Shown here: one piece after another, positions 1 to 5,998 of the stretch
Position numbering within the stretch: the first letter of the stretch is position 1
Layout: the number at the start of each line of letters is the position of its first letter
Source: a bacterium Ga0077546
GTDB taxonomy: Bacteria; Cyanobacteriota; Vampirovibrionia; Obscuribacterales; Obscuribacteraceae
Reading direction: 5' to 3'
DNA length: 6,493 bases
Assembly: GCA_001464165.1 (NCBI GenBank)
Contig: LNEX01000071.1
Span: forward strand, 1-6,493
Notes under the pieces: model-generated
Database searches by the model: none
Seen by the model: the letters and a program-made list of their open reading frames with translations, nothing else
Told to the model about the DNA's origin: nothing
Made by a program: the position numbers and the translations under genes

Positions 1-1
1 T

Positions 2-697
2 CCGTCTCACCCTATGGTCACTCATGAGTATGTTGAGCCGGATCTTTCTCCGCTTGGCCTAGGTCGCACTGGGCAATTTCCTATGTTTGCTCTTTCTCTC
101 TTTCAACAGAAGACTGTCGCCGTTAACGAAGTAGAGCAGTTGCGCCGAAACGGACAGTTGAGTGAGCGTGATGTTGACTCGCTTCTTGAAAGTGGTATTA
201 GAGCCATGGCCGGGGCTCCCTTGTCTCACCAAGGCACTCAATATGGTGTCGTTGTTCTTGTGGTTGGCGACCATACTCGTTGCTGGAGCGAATCTGATCT
301 TGAAACGATTAAATTAACAGCAGCTCAAGCATCTATCGCGCTCTCTCATTGCCAAACCTATCATCAGGTTAAAGACCAACTCTTTCATATGAATCTTCTT
401 GGTAATCTTACTCAGCAGCTAACTAATGCTCTTGAAGTTGCAGCTAAAGCGCCAGCTCCCAAAGTTCTAACAAGGTCGGAAGAACGGTCTAGTCTAGATG
501 AGTCGCCGCCGCTATCTTCTCGTGAGATGGAAGTGCTTAAGCTTATTGCCTCAGGTTTCGCCAACAAAGAAATAGCTCAACGTTTATTCTTGACTGAGTC
601 GACTGTAGAATTGCACGCTTCTCGCATTCGCAAGAAACTCAACTTGAAGAGTCGCACAGCCCTCGTCAAGTATGCTTGCGACAACGACCTTGTTTAA
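2..697 (+). CDS. GAF domain-LuxR family transcriptional regulator (3' part, start outside window)
   Basis: This is a cytoplasmic, ligand- or signal-responsive DNA-binding regulator. Counting from the Met codon at 14, residues 1-115 are the later part of a GAF sensor domain: a GIRAMAGAPL strand, then a QYGVVVLVV strand, and a helix ending in QASIALSHCQ. Residues 116-165 are a helical, then polar linker. Residues 166-222 are a LuxR/NarL-type helix-turn-helix, with LSSREMEVLKLIASG, NKEIAQRLFLTESTVE and IRKKLNLKSRTALVKYA blocks. The frame stays open to the left edge (Pro-Ser-His-Pro precede the Met), there is no Shine-Dalgarno sequence before that Met, and the GAF fold would lack its first strands. 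I therefore treat the Met at 14 as internal and the gene as 5'-truncated by the window. No receiver domain is visible, but one could lie upstream. Target genes are unknown. The gene converges on the neighbouring operon, so shared function is not implied. The family call is firm; the ligand is unknown. Confidence 0.9.
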   Translation, partial: PSHPMVTHEYVEPDLSPLGLGRTGQFPMFALSLFQQKTVAVNEVEQLRRNGQLSERDVDSLLESGIRAMAGAPLSHQGTQYGVVVLVVGDHTRCWSESDLETIKLTAAQASIALSHCQTYHQVKDQLFHMNLLGNLTQQLTNALEVAAKAPAPKVLTRSEERSSLDESPPLSSREMEVLKLIASGFANKEIAQRLFLTESTVELHASRIRKKLNLKSRTALVKYACDNDLV

Positions 698-717
698 CCG
701 GCAGATTTGTTTGAGCG

Positions 718-1677
718 CTAAAACGAATTGTCAATCTTCTTAGCAGCTTCTATATCTTTTTTTGCTAGTTCACTTTTTCCTAGCTTCTCATAGGCAATTG
801 CTCGTTCTTTTAAAATCGAAGCTTTGAGCGGAGAGATTTTAAATGCTCGACTAAAGTCGGCCACGGCCTCTTCGTAGTGCTTCAGTTCGATGTTGGCTTG
901 CCCACTCATTTCCAGGCAGCGGGCATAGGTGACATGGTTTTCAGCATTAGTTATCGACTTCTTTAGTCTTTTGCAATCATTAACTACGGCTGGCCATTTT
1001 TTCATTACTTTGTGCAATGAGGCCAATTCCTGAAAGGTTGAGGCTTTAGCTGGCCCAATAGCCAAAGCCTTCTCGATGAATTCTTCAGCGAGGTTTAGTT
1101 TGTTCAGTTTTCGAGCTACATCACCAGCTTGAGCGTAAAGGGCACCATTTGGCGATTTTTGTTTGATACCGATCTGGGCAATAGCCAAGGCCTCGTCCCA
1201 TTTCTCGTAGTCGCTAAGACCTTTGACGATAACTAGACAATCGTCGCTGTTCATATTGCTGCATTTGGAAGCTGCCCGAAAATCTTTGATCAACTTTTCC
1301 TCGTCGTCCAAATAGCCATACACCTGAGCCCGCTCCGCGAGTAAGGTGGCGTTGTTTTGATGGCTTGAGATAGCCTGGTTTAGGACGGCAAGAGCCTCCT
1401 TGAAATGGCCTTTTTTGGAGAGCATTCTGCTTTCTAGCGCAATGCCTGCTACCGCACCGCTGGAGGTGCTCTTTAGCAAGGATATAGATTTTTTGCACTT
1501 ATCTATCTGCTGGCTGTCTAGAGCCTCTTGGCCTATGGCAAAAGTCATACTCTGATTTCTAGCATTGTCTGCATGAGCAGCATCGTTTAATTGGTCAAAG
1601 TTGCCCAAGCAAGTCAGAGCGACCGTTATTGTCAGTGGTATGGCAATTTTATGAGTATATACGTCGGCTCTGGACAC
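718..1677 (-). CDS. exported tetratricopeptide-repeat (TPR) protein
   Basis: This 319-residue protein consists of a signal sequence and a helical TPR array, and is probably a protein-binding scaffold outside the cytoplasm. Residues 11-25 form a hydrophobic stretch after a short basic N-terminus. A34-H35-A36 is a plausible signal peptidase I site (cleavage before D37), although the gap from the hydrophobic core is long, so an uncleaved anchor is possible. The Cys at 24 does not sit in a good lipobox. About six or seven TPR-like units run from roughly residue 77 to the end. The clearest are 77-110 (GHFKEALAVLNQAI), 178-210 (NLAEEFIEKALAIGP), 250-284 (KHYEEAVADFSRAFKISP) and 285-318 (YEKLGKSELAKKDIEAAKKI). 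The start is GTG; it is supported by an AAAGGA ribosome-binding site 7 nt upstream and an in-frame stop directly before it. It is the last gene of the operon, 33 nt after the DUF58 gene. TPRs reveal binding, not a specific partner. Confidence 0.88.
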   Translation of the reverse strand: MSRADVYTHKIAIPLTITVALTCLGNFDQLNDAAHADNARNQSMTFAIGQEALDSQQIDKCKKSISLLKSTSSGAVAGIALESRMLSKKGHFKEALAVLNQAISSHQNNATLLAERAQVYGYLDDEEKLIKDFRAASKCSNMNSDDCLVIVKGLSDYEKWDEALAIAQIGIKQKSPNGALYAQAGDVARKLNKLNLAEEFIEKALAIGPAKASTFQELASLHKVMKKWPAVVNDCKRLKKSITNAENHVTYARCLEMSGQANIELKHYEEAVADFSRAFKISPLKASILKERAIAYEKLGKSELAKKDIEAAKKIDNSF

Positions 1678-1684
1678 TTAATTA

Positions 1685-1690
1685 TCCTTT
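1685..1690 (-). promoter_or_regulatory. ribosome-binding site of the TPR gene
   Basis: On the - strand this reads AAAGGA, 7 nt before the GTG at 1677. It fixes that non-ATG start, because an in-frame TAA lies immediately upstream of the GTG and no longer product is possible. Confidence 0.7.
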
Positions 1691-1710
1691 GTCGGCATTA
1701 CGAGCTTGCG

Positions 1711-3087
1711 TTAGAGGCGTGCTCTTGATTTAACTTCGAGATATTTTTCAACTAATTTGTCAGATAAATCTTGGGGCGGGCAGTCGAGCACAAGGCATCC
1801 TCTTCTTGTCAGAACAGAAAGAGCTAGCTCGCGTTGGCTAAGCAAATCAATGGCAATTGCTTTCTTGTAAATAGCTTCCACTGTGTCATTTTTTTTCTTC
1901 GTTTCTCTGGCTTTTGCTTTTAGCGCTTCGGCATTGCTATTTGCTAGCTCTACGACCTGACGGTCTTTCAAAGTAACACAAAACGGCAAATGACGTGGGG
2001 CCAGGCTAGCCAGCCCACTGAGAAGAGCTTGAGAGCCGGTCGGATCGGTTAAATCGGTGAGAACCACCATAAGAGATCGTCCCTTTTGCGCTGAGGCAAA
2101 GTACGACAAGATACCGGCATAGTCTGGCTCTACCATGCGTGGTTCAACAGAAAAGGTTGCTTCTAGTATGCGATTCATATTTAGTTTGCCTCGCTTGGGA
2201 GGCAAGTAGAGTAGTGGCCTGTCAGCAAAAATGCCGATGCCTACTTGATCGTTGTGGGTTAAGCCGGTTAGCGCCAGGCAAAGAGCGGCGTTGAGAGCCC
2301 GATCGAAACGGGTGAGGCCATCGAGATCACTCACCATCATGCGACCAGCGTCAACTAAAATGAGGAGCCGTTGTTCTTGCTCTGTTTCGTAAGTCCTAAC
2401 TACCGGTCGATCGCGCCGAGCTGTGGCATTCCAATCGATGGCCTTGCTGTCGTCGCCCACCGCATATTCACGGAGCGAAGCAAACTCAGTGCCTTGACCT
2501 CGTTTCTTTTGATGCAACTCCCCCAGTTCAGAGGAGTGCGAAAGCTTTACTGAAAGTTCGTGCAGCGCCTTGAGGTCGCTGAATACTTTTATGTCCTTAT
2601 CAAGATCGAACTTGATTTCCCGCCATGTAAGGCCCAGTCTACTTAGATAACGCACACTTAGTTTGCCAAATTTGTACGAGCCTCGCTTTCGTGGCTGTAG
2701 TACGTAAGATAGGAGCGTGCTCTGAGCTGGTTTAAGCTGGCAGCTAAAAATTGGCATGAGAACATTGCTGGCAATACTAGGAGCCAGGGCGCTAGGCGCG
2801 TCATCTTTTACTTGGCACTTGAGGGGAGTTTGCCCGGTATAGTTGAGTTCAATGGTGACTTTGTTTTCGCGGCCAATTGAAAGTCTTTCTTCAACGTTTC
2901 TTGTGGCTCTAATAGTGGTGGTGCGAGGAGTGATTTGATACTCAAAGATCACTGCAATCAATAGCAGAATGTCAATTGCCAGTCCGACTTTTGTCAGTTG
3001 AGAGGCGAAAGTCGGCAGCCAAGCTGCGGCGCTAAATGGCACCATCGCTAGTATCAGTATTAGGTATAGCCGTGCACTAGCGGTCAA
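1711..3087 (-). CDS. DUF58 domain-containing protein (VWA-like partner of MoxR)
   Basis: This 458-residue membrane-anchored protein is the usual companion of MoxR ATPases. Two hydrophobic segments lie at residues 6-24 and 33-48. An extracytoplasmic or membrane-proximal beta-rich region follows (about 55-160), with the typical QPRKRGSYKFG motif at 131-141. The DUF58 signature spans about 196-224: RGQGTEFASLREYAVGDD, then IDWNATAR. A von Willebrand A-like fold follows. Its metal-site loop is degenerate: D246-A-G-R-M250 instead of DxSxS, with a second acidic loop TDLTD at 344-348. The C-terminal part has the family's ending (AIDLLSQRELALSVLTRRG, then the LEVKSRA tail). The predicted start is TTG with only a weak purine-rich leader (GAGAAAGAAAG) and no strong Shine-Dalgarno sequence. 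The next Met (codon 15) would cut into the first membrane helix, so TTG is preferred. The gene starts 17 nt after the MoxR gene. Its biochemical activity is unproven; a role as MoxR adaptor or substrate-binding partner is inference from family context. Confidence 0.9.
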   Translation of the reverse strand: MTASARLYLILILAMVPFSAAAWLPTFASQLTKVGLAIDILLLIAVIFEYQITPRTTTIRATRNVEERLSIGRENKVTIELNYTGQTPLKCQVKDDAPSALAPSIASNVLMPIFSCQLKPAQSTLLSYVLQPRKRGSYKFGKLSVRYLSRLGLTWREIKFDLDKDIKVFSDLKALHELSVKLSHSSELGELHQKKRGQGTEFASLREYAVGDDSKAIDWNATARRDRPVVRTYETEQEQRLLILVDAGRMMVSDLDGLTRFDRALNAALCLALTGLTHNDQVGIGIFADRPLLYLPPKRGKLNMNRILEATFSVEPRMVEPDYAGILSYFASAQKGRSLMVVLTDLTDPTGSQALLSGLASLAPRHLPFCVTLKDRQVVELANSNAEALKAKARETKKKNDTVEAIYKKAIAIDLLSQRELALSVLTRRGCLVLDCPPQDLSDKLVEKYLEVKSRARL

Positions 3088-3104
3088 ATCTTTCTTTCTC
3101 GCTA

Positions 3105-4088
3105 TTATCTTGGCACTGGTACTTGTCTTAGCAGGTTTGTGATGACTTGACTAACCGTGACACCATCTAGCTCTGATTCGGCAGTGAGTATTAGTCGATG
3201 ACGCAGGACCGGCTCTGCGACAAACTTGATGTTGTCGGGTGTAACGAAGTCGCGCCCTTCGATTGCGGCATGTGCCTTCGCTGCGGCCAGCCATGCTAGT
3301 CCAGCTCTTGGGCTGGCTCCTAGTGAGACATCGGACATGTTGCGTGATTTATTAGTTAGTGCAACCAGATAGTCTAAGATGCTTTCTTCAACCTTGATAT
3401 GCACTAAAAACTGACGACACTTAATTATGTCTGCTTCGCTGCAAACAGCTTCGACAGGCGATGAGAAACGGGTGTAGTGACCTGATTGCCAGTTGCGCAA
3501 CATTTGTTTCTCAGCGTCCCCCTCAGGGTACGAAATCAGTATTTTAAGCATAAAGCGATCGAGTTGAGCTTCGGGTAAAGGATAGGTGCCTTCAAACTCC
3601 ACTGGGTTTTGGGTGGCCACAACCATAAACAGATCGGGTAATTTGTGGGTTTGGCCGTCCAGAGTAACCTGCCGTTCCTCCATGCCTTCTAGCAGAGCTG
3701 ACTGGGTCTTAGGTGGGGTGCGGTTTATTTCATCGGCCAGAAGCATACCAGTGAAGATTGGACCCTTGCGCAATGTGAATGTACGAGAAGTGAGATCGTA
3801 GACATTGGTGCCGAGGATGTCAGAAGGAAGCATGTCTGGGGTGAGCTGTACTCGGCCGAAATTTGCTCCCACTAAGGCCGCAGTGGTCTTGACGAGCATG
3901 GTCTTGGCTGTTCCCGGCACACCTTCGAGTAGGACATGGCCATCGGCAAGCACAGCGGTTAAAAGCTGATCAATGACCCGATCTTGACCGACGATGTTCT
4001 CGCCTAAGGCTGAGCGCAGTCGATCAAAGGTTTCTTTGACTTGGCGCAGCTCTTCGTTACTCACGGTGGCTACTGCTGGTTGCTGCAT
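3105..4088 (-). CDS. MoxR family AAA+ ATPase
   Basis: This 327-residue cytoplasmic ATPase, close to the normal MoxR length, is expected to form a ring and use ATP to remodel or mature a partner protein. The AAA+ motifs are all intact: Walker A GVPGTAKT at 56-63 (K62), Walker B LLADE at 116-120, sensor 1 ATQNP at 158-162 (N161), arginine finger in LPEAQLDRF at 171-179 (R178), and sensor 2 GASPRAG at 257-263 (R261). The VQLTPDMLPSDILGTNVYD and RKGPIFTG blocks are typical of the AAA_3/MoxR clade, and the C-terminal lid domain follows. Start is ATG with an AGGGGA ribosome-binding site close by, the best such site in the operon. It lies 27 nt after the DUF4350 gene and 17 nt before the DUF58 gene. 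The substrate is unknown. MoxR proteins have been implicated in enzyme maturation and stress tolerance, but nothing in this sequence points to methanol dehydrogenase. Confidence 0.97.
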   Translation of the reverse strand: MQQPAVATVSNEELRQVKETFDRLRSALGENIVGQDRVIDQLLTAVLADGHVLLEGVPGTAKTMLVKTTAALVGANFGRVQLTPDMLPSDILGTNVYDLTSRTFTLRKGPIFTGMLLADEINRTPPKTQSALLEGMEERQVTLDGQTHKLPDLFMVVATQNPVEFEGTYPLPEAQLDRFMLKILISYPEGDAEKQMLRNWQSGHYTRFSSPVEAVCSEADIIKCRQFLVHIKVEESILDYLVALTNKSRNMSDVSLGASPRAGLAWLAAAKAHAAIEGRDFVTPDNIKFVAEPVLRHRLILTAESELDGVTVSQVITNLLRQVPVPR

Positions 4089-4092
4089 CTTG

Positions 4093-4098
4093 TCCCCT
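4093..4098 (-). promoter_or_regulatory. ribosome-binding site of the MoxR gene
   Basis: On the - strand this reads AGGGGA, 4-5 nt before the ATG at 4088. It is the strongest purine-rich leader in the operon and suggests MoxR is translated independently rather than only by coupling to the gene before it. Confidence 0.65.
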
Positions 4099-4115
4099 GT
4101 TTAGCTGATTGCTTG

Positions 4116-5330
4116 TCATCTGTTTTTCAACTGATCATCACTTAGCTCTCTATTGTTGATTGCTTTTTCGCATTGCTCAGCAATTGTGGCCATTGATAAG
4201 TGCTCCCCACCATTTGCCTTGAGTTCTTCAAGCAGGCGTTCGCTTGGTTCATGGGGGGAAATTTGCAGGAACTTACATAGCTTAAGCCTGGCGTTTTGCC
4301 AGACAATTTCAATCACTGCCTGCTTGGCTTTGGCTCTCATATAGGTGTTAGATAGACCGTTAATGTGCTCAAGGTTGGAAATCTGGCGACCCACCTTAAC
4401 TGGTGTTACAGCACCGAAGCGTTGGCTAGTGCTGAGCACTGCCACTAGAAGCAAGAGGCCAAGTTGTACCAATACGCAGCCCGTCGGACCGCGCAAGAAA
4501 TAATAAAAGACATTAATTCCCTGACTAAGCCCGTGGCAGCGTTCGTCAAAGAAAATCTCACCTTCTGTAGTGGCAAGCCAGTTGTACATGAACTGAAAAT
4601 TTGACCAGTATTGTACCTGGCTTATTTGGCGGTTGCTGACAAGGCTTGGGCAGCTAGCTACTAAGATTCGGCCTTTGCCGTATTCTTTTTCGGCAATTAT
4701 GCAGGCACCGTCAATAGTGGCAACTTTGCTGCCACCTTTTATGCTGTGATCGGCTGATACCGTCAGCTGCCGCAGATGATCGTAGAGTCTGACATCGAAG
4801 CGAGGATCAGTTTTTTTATTGGTCGCTGGTGGTTCCAGCTGTCGCACTGTCATTGCTGTCTTGTCAAGGAGCCGTCGGGAGGTGCGCAGGACAAAGCTGT
4901 CTAAGTAGATAAGATAGTTGCCGCGCTCAACCCATGAAAGTATTTCTTCTACTTCAAAGTTGGCCAGTGACTGGTCCGGACTGATAATGATAAGCACACC
5001 GTGAACCATTGGTAGTGGCTGTATGGCGGATGGTTTCGCAGACTTGTTACTTTGCTCGTTTGCTTTCCTCGTGCCCCCGAGTATGCGATATGGTAGCTCC
5101 CACCTCTTTACTGCTCTTTCTGGGGCGAAAAGCTTATCTGTCAAGTCAAAGCAAGCACTCATGCCGCTTGGTCTTAAATTGGTGGTGGATGCCCAGGTGT
5201 GAGCTTCTGGCATGATTTTATTGAGCTGTTTGTCGCTTGACAAACTGGCGTACACGAGCAATCCACAGACCACCACGAGGGCAAGCAGTTGTAGGATCAA
5301 ATCGCGTTTGAAGACGACTGGTGTGCTCAT
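4116..5330 (-). CDS. DUF4350 domain-containing membrane protein
   Basis: This 404-residue protein has two predicted membrane spans (about 11-30 and 281-300), with residues 31-275 outside the cytoplasm and a cytoplasmic tail at 301-404. The outer part is the DUF4350 domain. Landmarks are LRPSGMSACFDLTDKLF (about 52-68), a hydrophobic strand GVLIIISPDQ (111-120), a helix then EEILSWVERGNYLIYLD (128-144), YGKGRILVAS (217-226), a VSN turn (231-233), and FDERCHG (261-267) just before the second span. After the span comes the family's RFGAVTP motif (304-310) and the NLEHINGLSNTYMRAKA helix. The domain resembles a glutamine-amidotransferase-like fold lacking an obvious catalytic centre. The family motif before the second span is usually DE..HHG, so here one His is replaced by Cys265. 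The ATG overlaps the stop of the DUF4129 gene by 1 nt, which suggests translational coupling. Likely a membrane-spanning sensor or assembly partner of MoxR; the function is unknown. Confidence 0.87.
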   Translation of the reverse strand: MSTPVVFKRDLILQLLALVVVCGLLVYASLSSDKQLNKIMPEAHTWASTTNLRPSGMSACFDLTDKLFAPERAVKRWELPYRILGGTRKANEQSNKSAKPSAIQPLPMVHGVLIIISPDQSLANFEVEEILSWVERGNYLIYLDSFVLRTSRRLLDKTAMTVRQLEPPATNKKTDPRFDVRLYDHLRQLTVSADHSIKGGSKVATIDGACIIAEKEYGKGRILVASCPSLVSNRQISQVQYWSNFQFMYNWLATTEGEIFFDERCHGLSQGINVFYYFLRGPTGCVLVQLGLLLLVAVLSTSQRFGAVTPVKVGRQISNLEHINGLSNTYMRAKAKQAVIEIVWQNARLKLCKFLQISPHEPSERLLEELKANGGEHLSMATIAEQCEKAINNRELSDDQLKNR

Positions 5331-5332
5331 TA
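5328..5332 (-). other. TAATG stop-start overlap (translational coupling)
   Basis: On the - strand the TAA that ends the DUF4129 gene and the ATG that starts the DUF4350 gene share one A. Only a weak purine stretch (CAAGAG) precedes it, so re-initiation by ribosomes finishing DUF4129 is the likely route, linking the amounts of the two membrane proteins. Confidence 0.8.
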
Positions 5333-5995
5333 ACTCTTGTCCAGTAGATGGGGGGCAACCTCAATTTGAGCAGCCGCCTTTTCTATTTTGTCGAGCAGGT
5401 TGAGGCAGGCTATATAGTCGCTTTCTTCTGCTTCTTTGTTGCCAAACCAGATGAGCTCTACTGTGTCGACAAGTGGTCTGAAATGCTGAGCTATAGACGG
5501 TTTTTGTTTGAGTGTGTAGAAGTACTCATAGTTTGTTTTCGTTGGTGCAAAGACTGCAATTTTGTCTTCATCAAGCAAGCGCAAGCAGCTCATGTAAATG
5601 GCTCGACAGGCTTCTTTGGTTGCGTTTTCTTTGAGCAATTGTGCGGCAAAGCTACGCCAGCCTTTGCTGTCGAGTTCGCTTTCGCTCACGATCAGCTCAC
5701 CTCTAGCGAGTTTTCGCTGAGTTTCGATTTGCTTCAGTTGGCGCACTATGACAATTGCTACCACGGCTGCTGCTAGAACGGCAACAACAATAACCACTGC
5801 TTGTAAGAGATCTCCGACTACCTTGGTGTCGCTGCTGCCAGTTTGCGGCAGCTCGATTAGGCTGAGAAGGTCGTGGATGGCTCTGATGATGCTGGTGATT
5901 ATTTCTTGAATCTTGATCAAAAGGCCAGGCGGTTGCTGATAGTCATAATCTTTGGCTATTTCTGCAATTTCTTTGGCGATGTTTCTTGAATCCAT
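5330..5995 (-). CDS. DUF4129 domain-containing single-span membrane protein
   Basis: This 221-residue protein has one clear membrane helix at about 61-85 (an Ala/Val/Ile-rich run). Residues 1-45 carry the short N-terminal motif common in this family (AKEIAEIAKDYDYQQPPG followed by amphipathic helices). Residues 115-205 are the DUF4129 domain: a helix with KEACRAIYMSCLRLLDEDKI (127-146), the conserved T-x-x-EY pattern in KTNYEYFYTLK (153-163), and then HFRPLVDTVELIWFG (171-185). Positive residues after the span (RQLKQ, TQRKLAR) place the domain in the cytoplasm, where MoxR could reach it. No signal peptide is visible. The ATG follows the preceding stop by 3 nt (TAA AAA ATG) and overlaps the next gene by 1 nt. 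Known only as a conserved member of MoxR-DUF58 operons; its molecular role is not established. Confidence 0.85.
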   Translation of the reverse strand: MDSRNIAKEIAEIAKDYDYQQPPGLLIKIQEIITSIIRAIHDLLSLIELPQTGSSDTKVVGDLLQAVVIVVAVLAAAVVAIVIVRQLKQIETQRKLARGELIVSESELDSKGWRSFAAQLLKENATKEACRAIYMSCLRLLDEDKIAVFAPTKTNYEYFYTLKQKPSIAQHFRPLVDTVELIWFGNKEAEESDYIACLNLLDKIEKAAAQIEVAPHLLDKS

Positions 5996-5998
5996 TTT

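Noticed and set aside
14..697. Met at 14 as the real start of the LuxR-type regulator
   Set aside because: The frame is open to the left edge, no ribosome-binding site precedes this Met, and the GAF domain would be incomplete.
1214..1498. 94-residue - strand frame overlapping the TPR gene
   Set aside because: It is a shifted frame of the TPR gene, with Arg/Lys/Gly-rich composition and no motif of its own.
1603..1608. Lipoprotein lipobox at Cys24 of the TPR protein
   Set aside because: The residues before the Cys (Ala-Leu-Thr) do not fit the L-[AS]-[GA]-C pattern, and an AHA cleavage site follows at 34-36.
2402..2416. Possible cyanobacterial HIP1 octamer (GCGATCGC)
   Set aside because: Only the related CGATCGCG is present, once, within the DUF58 gene. 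No true HIP1 site was seen, so it gives no taxonomic support.
5348..5776. 142-residue open frame on the + strand opposite the DUF4129 gene
   Set aside because: It is antisense to a gene with clear family motifs, is rich in Phe and Cys as expected for a shadow frame, and has no recognisable domain.
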